This document shows, piece by piece, positions 1-7,985 of a DNA stretch of 26,635 bases. Source of the DNA: an uncultured Selenomonadaceae bacterium (GTDB lineage Bacteria; Bacillota; Negativicutes; Selenomonadales; Selenomonadaceae). Both the position numbers and the translations under genes were made by a program. The stretch lies in assembly GCA_945637225.1 (NCBI GenBank), contig CALZDE010000003.1:1-26635 (forward strand), written 5' to 3'. The stretch's first letter is position 1. The number at the start of each line of letters is the position of its first letter. Under the pieces are notes generated by a model, which worked only from the letters and a program-made list of their open reading frames with translations, ran no database searches and had not been told where the DNA came from.

Positions 1-14
1 CGCTGTCATAGGAA

Positions 15-35
15 GAAAATGCTTGTTGCATTTTC
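15..35. other. Perfect 8-bp hairpin near the left edge
   Basis: GAAAATGC (15-22) and GCATTTTC (28-35) form a perfect stem around a 5-base loop. No T-tract follows, so it is not a typical terminator. It may lie in the 3' end or untranslated region of a gene cut off by the window edge. No reading frame before about position 60 is long enough to name. Confidence 0.35.
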
Positions 36-69
36 ATGATTGAGGGCGTTATAACCAGACAATATATGG

Positions 70-112
70 ATAGCACTTTTATCTGAGGATAGAGGTGCTA
101 TTCTTTTTATTT
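70..112 (+). terminator. Rho-independent terminator of an upstream gene
   Basis: ATAGCAC (70-76) pairs with GTGCTAT (95-101). Inside the loop TATC (80-83) and GATA (88-91) can pair around a TGAG tetraloop. A T-rich run, TTCTTTTTATTT, follows. It ends transcription entering from the left edge and isolates the serine hydrolase gene. Confidence 0.65.
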
Positions 113-116
113 ACCC

Positions 117-145
117 TTTTCAAATTTTTATTTTTGTAGTATACT
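117..145 (+). promoter_or_regulatory. Sigma-A-like promoter of the serine hydrolase gene
   Basis: A TTTTCA -35 (117-122) and TATACT -10 (140-145) are separated by 17 bases. Transcription would start near 152. An AGGTGA ribosome binding site at 175-180 sits 7 bases before the ATG at 188. Confidence 0.5.
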
Positions 146-187
146 ATGTTAGTGCGTTAAAAATAAAATATTCTAGGTGAATTTTGA

Positions 188-1162
188 ATGACTAAATTTT
201 TAATAGGTTTTTTAATTTTAATGGCTGGTGTTATAGGCGGTTATCTAGCTACTCCTGCACCAGAGCATAATAATACTACACATGCGACTGCAATGAAAAA
301 TACAGCTGACCGTCATAAAAGCAAAAGTGGCATTGAATATGATTACAGTAATCTTGAATTGGAAATTGATGGCATTTTGGGGGCGGAAGCGAAGAATTAC
401 AGTATTTTTGTGCTTTATCCTGACAGCAAGTCTCCTGCACTTTCCATTCGTCCGGGCAAAAGACGTTCTGCCAGCATGATTAAGGTATTTATCATGGAAT
501 ATACTATGGCTATGGTGAAGGATGGCAAGGCATCTCTTGATGATACTGTTGCTCTGACAAGACAGGCTAGAGTGGGCGGTGCAGGTGTTATTGGCGGTTA
601 TGGCATTAATGCTAAATTCACTATTAAACAGCTTCTTGAATACATGATTCAGGAAAGCGATAATACTGCTACTAATATGCTGATTTTTAATTTTGGCATG
701 GATAATATTAATAGGTATTTAGATGAAAAGGGCTATAAGGATACAGAGCTTCAGCGGAAGATGATGGATAGTACGAAGCGTTTTGATGAAAGCGTGAATT
801 ATACATCACCTGACGATTTGGGATTGTTTTTCAATCGGCTTTATACAGGCACGTGTGTCAGTCCCGAATTGGATGACATGATGATAGATATTCTTCTGGG
901 ACAGAAAGATACTGTATGTCTGCCTGCAGCTATGCCTTATGCGAAGGTGGCTCATAAGACTGGTGAGCTGAATGACCTTTATGATGATGGCGGTATTGTC
1001 TTTACTGGTGATGTAGATTTCATTTTGGTAGTTATGGATGAAAATGTAGGTGTAGGCTATGCCCGCGAATATCAGAAGGACATTGCTAGAGCTGTTTACA
1101 GAAACCGTAAGCAGGTTGAAAAGCTGATAAAATATGGTAAGAATAATTTTTGGTCAAAATGA
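188..1162 (+). CDS. Membrane-anchored class A beta-lactamase-like serine hydrolase
   Basis: The 324-residue protein starts with a hydrophobic segment (residues 4-20) that reads as a signal anchor or uncleaved signal peptide, so the catalytic part should be outside the membrane. The serine-penicillin-hydrolase triad is visible: SMIK (S96-K99, the SxxK nucleophile motif), SDN at 157-159 and KTG at 257-259. The spacing fits class A beta-lactamases and the Beta-lactamase2 (PF13354) group. The omega-loop Glu that deacylates beta-lactamases (E166 in TEM) is not obvious; the equivalent stretch reads LQRKMMD (188-194), with Met where Glu is expected. Beta-lactam resistance is therefore unlikely, and a cell-wall or penicillin-interacting role is possible. 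It is a single-gene unit with its own promoter and an AGGTGA site 7 bases from the ATG. Confidence 0.8.
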   Translation: MTKFLIGFLILMAGVIGGYLATPAPEHNNTTHATAMKNTADRHKSKSGIEYDYSNLELEIDGILGAEAKNYSIFVLYPDSKSPALSIRPGKRRSASMIKVFIMEYTMAMVKDGKASLDDTVALTRQARVGGAGVIGGYGINAKFTIKQLLEYMIQESDNTATNMLIFNFGMDNINRYLDEKGYKDTELQRKMMDSTKRFDESVNYTSPDDLGLFFNRLYTGTCVSPELDDMMIDILLGQKDTVCLPAAMPYAKVAHKTGELNDLYDDGGIVFTGDVDFILVVMDENVGVGYAREYQKDIARAVYRNRKQVEKLIKYGKNNFWSK

Positions 1163-1205
1163 CAGCATTAATCATGTGTGAATATACTAAATTGTCTGAC
1201 TTTAG

Positions 1206-1243
1206 AAAAAAACAAGCTATTTTAGGTGAAACATTGTTTTTTT
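1206..1243 (+). terminator. Possible weak A/T-rich terminator after the serine hydrolase
   Basis: AAAAAAACAA (1206-1215) can pair with TTGTTTTTTT (1234-1243) around an 18-base loop. The stem has a single G-C pair, so it is weak. The 192-base gap between 1162 and purE otherwise holds the purE promoter. I saw no purine-riboswitch core there. Confidence 0.3.
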
Positions 1244-1256
1244 TCAGCTATTTTCA

Positions 1257-1285
1257 TTGACATTATTTAGTCTTTTCGGTATTAT
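1257..1285 (+). promoter_or_regulatory. Strong sigma-A-like promoter of the purine operon
   Basis: A consensus TTGACA -35 (1257-1262) is followed, after 17 bases, by TATTAT (1280-1285), a 5/6 match to TATAAT. The predicted start is near 1292, giving a leader of about 60 bases before purE. I found no clear Bacillus-type PurBox (CGAAC inverted pair) and no riboswitch, so the regulator of this promoter is not evident. Confidence 0.75.
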
Positions 1286-1354
1286 GTAAGTAGTGAGTAT
1301 TTCACAAGATAAAGATAACTTTTAATAAATAATTTATTTAGGAGATGATAAGTC

Positions 1355-1843
1355 ATGAAGGTAGCCATTATTATAGGCAGTGATTCTGACTGGCCAATCA
1401 TGAAGCCAGCTTATGAGCTGCTGAGCAAGTTTGGCATTGAGGCTGAGGTACATGTTGCATCTGCTCACCGTACTCCTGCCAAGGTTCGTGAACTTGTTAC
1501 TACTGCACCTGAACGTGGTGTAAGCGTATTTATCGCTGCTGCTGGTGCCGCTGCTCATTTGGGCGGTGTTATTGCCAGCTACACTACCCTGCCAGTTATT
1601 GGTGTTCCTGTAAATGCTACACCTCTTAATGGTATGGATGCTCTTTTGAGTACTGTTCAGATGCCATCAGGTATTCCTGTTGCTACCGTTGCTATTAACG
1701 GTGCTAAGAATGCCGCTGTACTGGCTCTCCAGATTCTTTCCGTAGCTGATGTTAAGCTGCAGGAGGCTTTGAAGGAGTACAGAGAAAAGATGCAGGCAGA
1801 GGTTGAGAAGAAGGCAGCTCATGTTGCTGCTCAGATTGGCTAA
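1355..1843 (+). CDS. purE: N5-carboxyaminoimidazole ribonucleotide mutase PurE
   Basis: The protein acts in de novo purine synthesis, making CAIR from N5-CAIR (class I) or from AIR plus CO2 (class II). At 162 residues it has the usual PurE length. Family motifs are SDSD (9-12), SAHRTP with His38 (36-41), AAGAAAHLGG (62-71) and MPSGIPVATV (103-112). The usual HLPG reads HLGG. The ATG at 1355 follows AGGAGAT (1340-1346) at a normal distance. It is the first gene of the operon. No purK accompanies it, so the ATP-dependent N5-CAIR synthetase is either elsewhere or not needed. Confidence 0.95.
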   Translation: MKVAIIIGSDSDWPIMKPAYELLSKFGIEAEVHVASAHRTPAKVRELVTTAPERGVSVFIAAAGAAAHLGGVIASYTTLPVIGVPVNATPLNGMDALLSTVQMPSGIPVATVAINGAKNAAVLALQILSVADVKLQEALKEYREKMQAEVEKKAAHVAAQIG

Positions 1844-1908
1844 TGCAGGTTTCGAGTTTTTCGCCGTATTGTTAAAAGTTTTTATAAATAATTGGAGGAA
1901 ATTTTACA

Positions 1909-2625
1909 ATGGAAAAGAAAGAAGCTATTTACGAGGGCAAGGCAAAGATTCTGTACAGTACTGACAACCCAGATCAGTTAGTATGCTATTACAAGGATGA
2001 TGCTACCGCTGGTAATGGTGCAAAGAAGGGTACCATCGTGGATAAAGGTATCATGAACAACAAGATTACTATGTTCTTCTTTGACCTCTTAGCTAAGGAA
2101 GGTATCGAAAACCATGTAGTAGAGGTTATTGATGATCGTAATGTCCTGGTAAAGAAGCTGGAAATCGTTCCTCTTGAGGTTATCATCCGTAATGTTGCGG
2201 CTGGTTCTCTCTCCAAGCGTCTTGGCTTAGAGGAAGGCGTTCCAATGTCTATTCCTGTAATTGAAATGTGCTACAAGAACGATGACCTGGGCGATCCTAT
2301 GGTAAATCGTTATCATATTTTAGCTTGCAAGCTGGCTACCGCTGAGGAGCTGGACATTATCGAGGCTCAGGCTCTGAAGATTAACGAGATCATGGTTAAG
2401 TATCTGAAGACTAAGGATATCGACCTCATCGACTTCAAGCTGGAGTTCGGCCGTGATAAGGATGGCAAGATTATCTTAGCTGACGAGATTTCTCCTGATA
2501 ACTGCCGTTTCTGGGATTCTAACACCCATGAGAAGCTGGACAAGGACCGTTTCCGTCGTGACCTGGGCAACGTAGAAGATGCATACAAGGAGATTCTGCG
2601 CCGTCTGACTGGCGAAGAGCGTTAA
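1909..2625 (+). CDS. purC: SAICAR synthetase PurC
   Basis: PurC joins CAIR with aspartate using ATP to give SAICAR. The 238-residue length is typical of bacterial PurC. The N-terminus carries the nucleotide-binding YEGKAK (8-13), and the family stretches VVEVIDDRNVLVKKLEIVP, EVIIRN and LILADEISPD-like (here IILADEISPDNCRFWD) are all present. A GGAGGAAA site sits before the ATG. The gap to purE is 65 bases with no strong hairpin, so cotranscription is expected. purB, which often neighbours purC in Bacillota, is absent. Confidence 0.96.
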   Translation: MEKKEAIYEGKAKILYSTDNPDQLVCYYKDDATAGNGAKKGTIVDKGIMNNKITMFFFDLLAKEGIENHVVEVIDDRNVLVKKLEIVPLEVIIRNVAAGSLSKRLGLEEGVPMSIPVIEMCYKNDDLGDPMVNRYHILACKLATAEELDIIEAQALKINEIMVKYLKTKDIDLIDFKLEFGRDKDGKIILADEISPDNCRFWDSNTHEKLDKDRFRRDLGNVEDAYKEILRRLTGEER

Positions 2626-2654
2626 TCCTGACGTAAAAAGAAGGAAGCAAGAAA

Positions 2655-4118
2655 ATGTGTTTTATGAATAAAGCCAACGATTATATTGAATACGAAGAAG
2701 ATAAGCCTCATGAAGAATGTGGCGTATTTGGTGTGTATTCCCATGAGCTTGATGTATCAGAGCTGACCTATTTTGGTCTGTATGCCCTGCAGCATCGTGG
2801 TCAGGAGAGTGCAGGTATTGCAATTACTGACGGCGCATGGATGGACGTAAATCGTGGAATGGGTCTGGTGAAGGAGGTTTTCCGTCATCAGGTTCCTCAC
2901 ATGGAAAATCAGTATATTGCTATTGGCCATGTACGTTATTCCACAACTGGTTCTAGCATGTTGGCAAATACTCAGCCTCTGATGGTTAATTACTCTGGCG
3001 GTAAGATTGCTTTGGCTCACAACGGCAATCTTACTAATGCTGGTGAAATTCGCAAGGATTTAGAGGAAAAGGGTACTATTTTCCAGACAACAATTGATTC
3101 TGAGGTTTTTGTAAATCTGATTGCACGTTCCCGCAAGGTAACTGTGGAAGAAAAGATTATGGAGAGCCTGCGCAAGATTCAGGGTGCATACTGCCTCACT
3201 GTTATGACTGAGGATAAGCTTATCGGTGCACGTGACCCACAGGGATTCCGTCCACTTTGCTTAGGTCGTCTTGAGGATGGCGGTTATGTTTTAAGCTCTG
3301 AAAGCTGTGGTCTTGATGTAGTTGGTGCGGAATTTGTCCGTGATATTCAGCCGGGTGAGATGGTAGTTATTGACGATACTGGCGTTCAGTCTTATCGTTT
3401 TGATGAAGCAAAGCCATCTATGTGTGTATTTGAGTACATTTATTTTGCCCGTCCAGACTCTATTGTAGATGGTCAGAGCGTTCATGCATCCCGTTTTGAG
3501 ATGGGCCGTGTGCTGGCACGTGAGTCAGGCTTGACTGGCGATGTTGTAATTTCTGTTCCTGATTCTGGCAATACTGCCGCTACTGGTTTTGCTTATGAGT
3601 CCGGTATTCCTTATGTAGAGGGGCTTATTAAGAACCGCTATATTGGCAGAACCTTTATTCAGCCATCTCAGAAACAGCGTGATACTGCTGTAAAGCTGAA
3701 GCTGAATCCAATCCGCAGTGTGGTAAATGGCAAGAAGGTCATTATTATTGATGACTCTATTGTTCGTGGTACTACTAGCGGCAAGATTGTAAAAATGCTT
3801 AGAAATGCTGGTGCCAAGGAAGTACATATGGTAATAAGCTCACCACCTATTGAGTATCCATGCTACTATGGTATTGATACCTCTGTACGCAAGGAGCTTA
3901 TTGCGGCAACCAAGACTGTGGATGAGATTTGTGAGTTTATCGGTGCTGATTCCCTGCATTTCCTTTCTCTTGAAGGCTTAAAGCAGTGCATGACCACCTT
4001 AGACCCTAATCATATGTGCTATGCCTGCTTCAATGGCGGTTATCCAGTAGAAAAGAAGATGGATCACCCAGCAGAAGTAGACAAATATATATTTGAAACT
4101 CGTAAAAAGAAACAGTAA
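2655..4118 (+). CDS. purF: Amidophosphoribosyltransferase PurF (iron-sulfur type)
   Basis: PurF catalyses the first committed step, PRPP plus glutamine to phosphoribosylamine. The 487-residue protein has a 21-residue propeptide before Cys22 (HEECGVFGV), the N-terminal nucleophile exposed by self-cleavage in Bacillus-type PurF. The glutaminase domain follows (HVRYSTTG at 92-99, AHNGNLTN at 121-128). The phosphoribosyltransferase domain has the PRPP loop VIIIDDSIVRGTTS (362-375). Cys257, Cys403, Cys455 and Cys458 match the four 4Fe-4S ligands of the B. subtilis enzyme in order and spacing, so oxygen sensitivity is likely. The ATG at 2655 is preferred over 2664 because AAGGAAG (2641-2647) lies 7 bases upstream of it. 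Confidence 0.97.
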   Translation: MCFMNKANDYIEYEEDKPHEECGVFGVYSHELDVSELTYFGLYALQHRGQESAGIAITDGAWMDVNRGMGLVKEVFRHQVPHMENQYIAIGHVRYSTTGSSMLANTQPLMVNYSGGKIALAHNGNLTNAGEIRKDLEEKGTIFQTTIDSEVFVNLIARSRKVTVEEKIMESLRKIQGAYCLTVMTEDKLIGARDPQGFRPLCLGRLEDGGYVLSSESCGLDVVGAEFVRDIQPGEMVVIDDTGVQSYRFDEAKPSMCVFEYIYFARPDSIVDGQSVHASRFEMGRVLARESGLTGDVVISVPDSGNTAATGFAYESGIPYVEGLIKNRYIGRTFIQPSQKQRDTAVKLKLNPIRSVVNGKKVIIIDDSIVRGTTSGKIVKMLRNAGAKEVHMVISSPPIEYPCYYGIDTSVRKELIAATKTVDEICEFIGADSLHFLSLEGLKQCMTTLDPNHMCYACFNGGYPVEKKMDHPAEVDKYIFETRKKKQ

Positions 4119-4124
4119 TAAATT

Positions 4125-4172
4125 TTACCCCCTGAGACATTCATATAATGTAGTGCCTGAGGGGGTAATTTT
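4125..4172 (+). terminator. Terminator-like hairpin between purF and purM
   Basis: TTACCCCCT (4125-4133) pairs perfectly with AGGGGGTAA (4160-4168), including five G-C pairs. The loop holds a second stem, ACATT (4137-4141) with AATGT (4147-4151). Only TTTT follows. In the middle of an operon this could be a partial terminator, an attenuator, or a processing or stability element that sets different levels of purECF and purMNHD. Confidence 0.6.
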
Positions 4173-4202
4173 GCTAAATAAAATTTTGAAGGAGCTTTTT
4201 AA

Positions 4203-5255
4203 ATGGAAGAAAAGATGACATACGCTGATGCAGGTGTAGATATTGATGCTGGTAACTACTCTGTACAGCTGATTAAGGACAGCGTAAAGGCTACCTATCG
4301 TCCTGAGGTTTTAGGTGATTTAGGCGGTTTCGGCGGTCTTTTTGCTCTGAATTCTGGCAAGTACAAGGAGCCTGTACTGGTTTCCGGTACTGATGGCGTT
4401 GGTACCAAGCTGAAGCTGGCTTTCCTGCTGGATAAGCATGATACCATTGGTCAGGATGCAGTAGCTATGTGCGTAAATGATATTTTAGTTCAGGGCGCAG
4501 AGCCATTGTTCTTCTTAGATTATTTAGCTGTAGGCAAGCTGGACCCAGAGCAGGTAGCTGCAGTTGTTAAGGGTGTAGCTGATGCATGTAAGGAATCCGG
4601 CTGTGCTTTAATCGGCGGTGAGACTGCTGAGATGAACGGCTTCTATCCAGTTGGCGAGTATGATATTGCCGGTTTTGCAGTAGGTGCAGTTGAGAAGTCC
4701 AAGATTATCACCTCTGAGCGTGTAAAGGCTGGCGATGTTCTCTTAGGCCTGCCATCCTCTGGTGTTCATTCCAATGGTTATTCCTTAGTTCGTAAAATCG
4801 TTTTCGAGAAGAAGGGCTTCAAGGGTGATGAGGTTATCCCTGAGCTGGGCAAGAGCATTGGTGAAGAGCTTCTGACTCCTACCCGTCTCTATCCTAAGAC
4901 CTGCCTGCCTCTCATTGAAAAGTTTGATATTCATGGTATGGTTCATGTTACTGGTGGCGGTTACTACGAGAATATTCCTCGTGCTCTGCCTGACAACATG
5001 GGTGCTGAAATCAATGTTGACGCATGGGAAGTTCCAGCGATCTTCAAGCTTCTGAAGGAATGGGGCAACGTAGATTGGCACGAAATGTATCGTACCTTCA
5101 ACATGGGTATCGGTATGATTATCATCGTATCTGCTGATGAAGCTGAAAAGGTAAAGTCCTTCTTAGCTGAAAAGGGTGAGACCTGCTACACCATCGGTAC
5201 TGTAACTGAGGGTGCTCACGAAGTAATTACAAAGGGCGGCGTTTTCAATGAGTAA
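4203..5255 (+). CDS. purM: Phosphoribosylformylglycinamidine cyclo-ligase PurM (AIR synthetase)
   Basis: PurM closes the imidazole ring, converting FGAM to AIR with ATP. The 350-residue length is normal. The family signature SGTDGVGTKLKLA lies near residues 61-73, followed by NDILVQGAEPLFFLDY and GGETAEM. A GGAG site lies 7-8 bases before the ATG at 4203; a second Met four codons later is less well placed. It follows the purF hairpin, and its last 8 bases overlap the start of purN, indicating translational coupling. Confidence 0.96.
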   Translation: MEEKMTYADAGVDIDAGNYSVQLIKDSVKATYRPEVLGDLGGFGGLFALNSGKYKEPVLVSGTDGVGTKLKLAFLLDKHDTIGQDAVAMCVNDILVQGAEPLFFLDYLAVGKLDPEQVAAVVKGVADACKESGCALIGGETAEMNGFYPVGEYDIAGFAVGAVEKSKIITSERVKAGDVLLGLPSSGVHSNGYSLVRKIVFEKKGFKGDEVIPELGKSIGEELLTPTRLYPKTCLPLIEKFDIHGMVHVTGGGYYENIPRALPDNMGAEINVDAWEVPAIFKLLKEWGNVDWHEMYRTFNMGIGMIIIVSADEAEKVKSFLAEKGETCYTIGTVTEGAHEVITKGGVFNE

Positions 5256-5859
5256 TCGTATTGCCGTATTAGCTTCTGGCAGAGGCTCTGATTTGCAGTC
5301 CCTTATTGATGCAGTTGCCGCTGGCTCCTTGAAGGCTGACATTCGTCTCGTAATGTCTGACAAGCCGGGCATCATGGCACTGGAGAGGGCAGAAAAGGCT
5401 GGTATTAAGGCTGTCTGCGTACCTCGCAAGGAATGTGCTAATCAGCAGGAATTTGAAGAAAAGATGGTAGCAGAACTGCGCAAGGCCGATGTTGAATACG
5501 TTATTTTGGCTGGCTTTATGCGTATTTTAAGCCCATACTTCGTAAATGAATTTAAGCATAAAATTGTCAATATCCATCCATCTCTCCTGCCATCCTTTGG
5601 CGGTGCTCATGCTCATCGTGATGTACTGGCTTATGGTACCAAGGTATCTGGCTGTACTATTCACTTTGTAGATGAGGGTATGGATCATGGCCCTATCATT
5701 ATGCAGGGGGCTGTTCCAGTTCTTGACGATGATACTGAGGATACTCTCGGTGCACGTGTTCTTGAGCAGGAGCATAAGCTGTATCCACAGGCAGTTCAGC
5801 TTCTCATTGAGGAAAAGCTGGAAATTGTGGATGAACGTCACGTTAAGATTTTAAAATAA
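5248..5859 (+). CDS. purN: Glycinamide ribonucleotide formyltransferase PurN
   Basis: PurN transfers the formyl group of 10-formyl-tetrahydrofolate to GAR. The protein has 203 residues. The catalytic triad is intact: Asn108 and His110 in NIHPSLLPSF, and Asp146 in the DEGMDHGPI stretch. The substrate-binding GRGSDLQSL motif is at 11-19. The start overlaps purM by 8 bases (ATGAGTAA). No formate-dependent PurT is present in the window. Confidence 0.95.
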   Translation: MSNRIAVLASGRGSDLQSLIDAVAAGSLKADIRLVMSDKPGIMALERAEKAGIKAVCVPRKECANQQEFEEKMVAELRKADVEYVILAGFMRILSPYFVNEFKHKIVNIHPSLLPSFGGAHAHRDVLAYGTKVSGCTIHFVDEGMDHGPIIMQGAVPVLDDDTEDTLGARVLEQEHKLYPQAVQLLIEEKLEIVDERHVKILK

Positions 5860-5883
5860 TTATACTTTAAAAGGAGTATTATC

Positions 5884-6477
5884 ATGAAAATTAAGCGCGC
5901 ACTCATTAGTGTATCTGACAAGACCGGTATTGTAGACTTCGCTCGCAAGCTCCATGATGCAGGTGTAGAAATCGTTTCTACCGGCGGTACCATGAAGGCT
6001 CTGAAGGAAGCTGGCATTCCTGTTATCTATGTAAGTGATGTTACTGGTTTCCCAGAGATTATGGATGGCCGTGTAAAGACCTTAAATCCATACATTCATG
6101 GCGGTATCTTAGCAGTTCGCGATAATCCTGACCATGTACAGGCTATGAAGCAGCACAAGATTACTCCTATTGACATGGTAGTAGTAAACCTCTATCCTTT
6201 CAAGGAGACTATCTCCAAGCCTGATGTTACTTTATCTGAGGCTATTGAGAACATTGATATCGGCGGCCCTGCTATGATTCGTGCAGCAGCTAAGAATTTC
6301 AAGTTCGTTACTGTTGTTACCAATCCAGAGCGTTACAACGACATTACTGACAGCATTGCAAAGGACGGCTGTGTACATGGCATGCTCCGTATGCAGTTAG
6401 CTAAGGAAGCATTCGAGCATACTTCCGTATATGACGATTGCATTCAGAACTATCTCACCGAGCAGATTAACAAGTAA
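5884..6477 (+). CDS. purH: Stand-alone IMP cyclohydrolase (PurH N-terminal domain only)
   Basis: This 197-residue protein matches only the N-terminal IMP cyclohydrolase half of bifunctional PurH, which is usually about 510 residues. Residues linked to cyclohydrolase activity are present: Lys65 (GRVKTLNP), Tyr104 (NLYPF), Asp125 (ENIDIGG) and Lys137 (AAAKN), along with STGGT at 32-36. The AICAR formyltransferase half is missing. This is not a frameshift: the frame ends in TAA, and 14 bases later purD starts with its own ribosome binding site, leaving no remnant. The folate-dependent formylation of AICAR must be supplied by another gene. I recall separate AICAR formyltransferases being annotated in some anaerobic Bacillota but cannot check that here. 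Confidence 0.93.
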   Translation: MKIKRALISVSDKTGIVDFARKLHDAGVEIVSTGGTMKALKEAGIPVIYVSDVTGFPEIMDGRVKTLNPYIHGGILAVRDNPDHVQAMKQHKITPIDMVVVNLYPFKETISKPDVTLSEAIENIDIGGPAMIRAAAKNFKFVTVVTNPERYNDITDSIAKDGCVHGMLRMQLAKEAFEHTSVYDDCIQNYLTEQINK

Positions 6478-6491
6478 TTAAGAGGTACGAA

Positions 6492-7772
6492 ATGAATATT
6501 TTAGTAGTAGGCAGTGGTGCACGTGAGCATACTCTGGCATGGAAGCTTTCCCAGTCCAAGCATGCTGACAAGCTCTACGCGGTTCCTGGTAATCCTGGTA
6601 TGGCAAATGTTGCTGAGTGTATCAGCGGTGTTTCCATCGAAGATAATGCAGCCGTTGTTAAGCTGGCACAGGAGAAGGCAATTGATTTAGTAGTTGTTGG
6701 TCCTGAGGTTCCTCTTACTAACGGTATGGTTGATGCTCTGAAGGAAGTAGGCATTAAGGCTTTCGGCCCTGAGAAATTAGGTGCTGAAATCGAAGGCTCC
6801 AAGGCTTTCTCCAAGGGCTTAATGAAGAAGTACAACATCCCAACTGCAAAGTATGAGGTATTCACTGAGGCTGAGGCAGCTAAGGAATACATCAAGGCAG
6901 AGGGTGCACCTATCGTAATCAAGGCTGACGGTCTGGCAGCAGGCAAGGGCGTTATCGTAGCTATGACTATGGACGAGGCTCTTGGTGCTATTGATGAAAT
7001 CATGGGCGACGGTGCTTTTGGTTCTGCTGGTGCTCGTGTAGTCGTTGAGGAATTTATGGCAGGCGAGGAAGTATCTGTACTGTGCTTCACCGATGGCAAG
7101 ACCATTATTCCTATGGTTCCTTCTCAGGATCATAAGCGTGTAAACGACAACGATGAAGGCCCTAACACTGGCGGTATGGGTGCATATGCTCCAGCTCCAG
7201 TTGGTACTCCAGAGCTTTTAGCAGAAGTTCAGAAAACCATTCTTGACCCAACTATTAAGGCTATGGAGCAGGAAGGCAGACTGTATAAGGGATGTCTGTA
7301 TGCTGGCCTTATGGTAACTGATAAGGGTGCAAAGGTAGTTGAGTTTAACTGCCGTTTCGGTGATCCAGAGACTCAGGTTGTTCTGCCTCTCTTAGAGAGT
7401 GACTTAGTTGAAGTTATGCTGGCATGTATTGACGGCAAGCTGGCTGAAACTGAGGTTAAGTGGAGCACTGGCGCCGCAGTATGTATCGTTATGGCAGCAG
7501 GCGGTTATCCAAAGTCCTACCGCAAGGGCGATGAAATCACTGGTATTGATGAAGCTGAGAAGGCTGGCAATACTGTATTCCATGCTGGTACCAAGGCACA
7601 GGACGGCAAGATACTGACTAATGGCGGTCGTGTACTGGGCGTTGTTGCTAAGGCTGACGGTATTAAGGAAGCTGTTGACAAGGCTTATGCTGGTGTTGAC
7701 ATGATTAAGTTTGCGGATGCACATTTCCGTCATGATATTGCTCATTGGGCATTAGAAAGACTGAATAAATAA
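6492..7772 (+). CDS. purD: Phosphoribosylamine-glycine ligase PurD (GAR synthetase)
   Basis: PurD ligates glycine to phosphoribosylamine with ATP to make GAR. The 426-residue protein has the N-terminal MNILVVGSGAREHTLAWKL motif, GPEVPLTNG and the ATP-grasp core (KADGLAAGKGV, VVEEFMAGEEVS, FNCRFGDPETQ). An AAGAGGT site precedes the ATG, 14 bases after the purH stop. As in Bacillus it is the last gene of the operon, and a long hairpin follows immediately. Confidence 0.97.
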   Translation: MNILVVGSGAREHTLAWKLSQSKHADKLYAVPGNPGMANVAECISGVSIEDNAAVVKLAQEKAIDLVVVGPEVPLTNGMVDALKEVGIKAFGPEKLGAEIEGSKAFSKGLMKKYNIPTAKYEVFTEAEAAKEYIKAEGAPIVIKADGLAAGKGVIVAMTMDEALGAIDEIMGDGAFGSAGARVVVEEFMAGEEVSVLCFTDGKTIIPMVPSQDHKRVNDNDEGPNTGGMGAYAPAPVGTPELLAEVQKTILDPTIKAMEQEGRLYKGCLYAGLMVTDKGAKVVEFNCRFGDPETQVVLPLLESDLVEVMLACIDGKLAETEVKWSTGAAVCIVMAAGGYPKSYRKGDEITGIDEAEKAGNTVFHAGTKAQDGKILTNGGRVLGVVAKADGIKEAVDKAYAGVDMIKFADAHFRHDIAHWALERLNK

Positions 7773-7782
7773 TATATTGAAG

Positions 7783-7842
7783 ATATGATAGGGTAGACGA
7801 TGTAAAAATTGTCTATCCTATTATATATATTATATCTTTTCT
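7783..7842 (+). terminator. Long hairpin terminator of the purine operon
   Basis: ATAGGGTAGAC (7788-7798) pairs with GTCTATCCTAT (7811-7821) with one G-U pair around a 12-base loop. A/T pairs extend the stem outward to about 7783 and 7826. T-rich sequence follows (ATATCTTTTCTCTTTTCTC). The rest of the gap to the helicase gene (about 7843-7985) is AT-rich, with one weak promoter candidate and no convincing gene. Confidence 0.75.
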
Positions 7843-7913
7843 CTTTTCTCTTGGTGGTTTTACAAATGATTTGATGGCATGTCAGCAAAGAAATGAAGTT
7901 GTTTTGGTAACTC

Positions 7914-7941
7914 TTGAAGATATGTATGATATAGGTAATAT
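7914..7941 (+). promoter_or_regulatory. Weak candidate promoter for the helicase pair
   Basis: TTGAAG (7914-7919) and TAATAT (7936-7941) are 16 bases apart, each matching 4 of 6 consensus bases. An alternative -10 is TATGAT at 7925-7930. No strong promoter is visible after the purD terminator, so expression may be low or rely on readthrough. Confidence 0.3.
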
Positions 7942-7985
7942 GAAGTGTAAGGACCAAATGAAATAGACGAAAATGGAGATTGGAA

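Noticed and set aside
1163..1354. Purine riboswitch in the purE leader
   Set aside because: I looked for the conserved junction and loop sequences of the purine aptamer and did not find them; the roughly 60-base leader after the mapped promoter is also short for one.
5884..6491. Frameshifted full-length purH
   Set aside because: There is no remnant of the formyltransferase domain; purD with its own ribosome binding site starts 14 bases after the stop.
6575..7105. 176-codon minus-strand open frame inside purD
   Set aside because: It is a shadow of purD, rich in Ser, Ala and Thr from reverse-complemented codons, with no family motif.
7874..7966. 30-codon open frame starting at an ATG in the purD-helicase gap
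   Set aside because: It has no ribosome binding site, no family resemblance and overlaps the weak promoter candidate; such a length is expected by chance.
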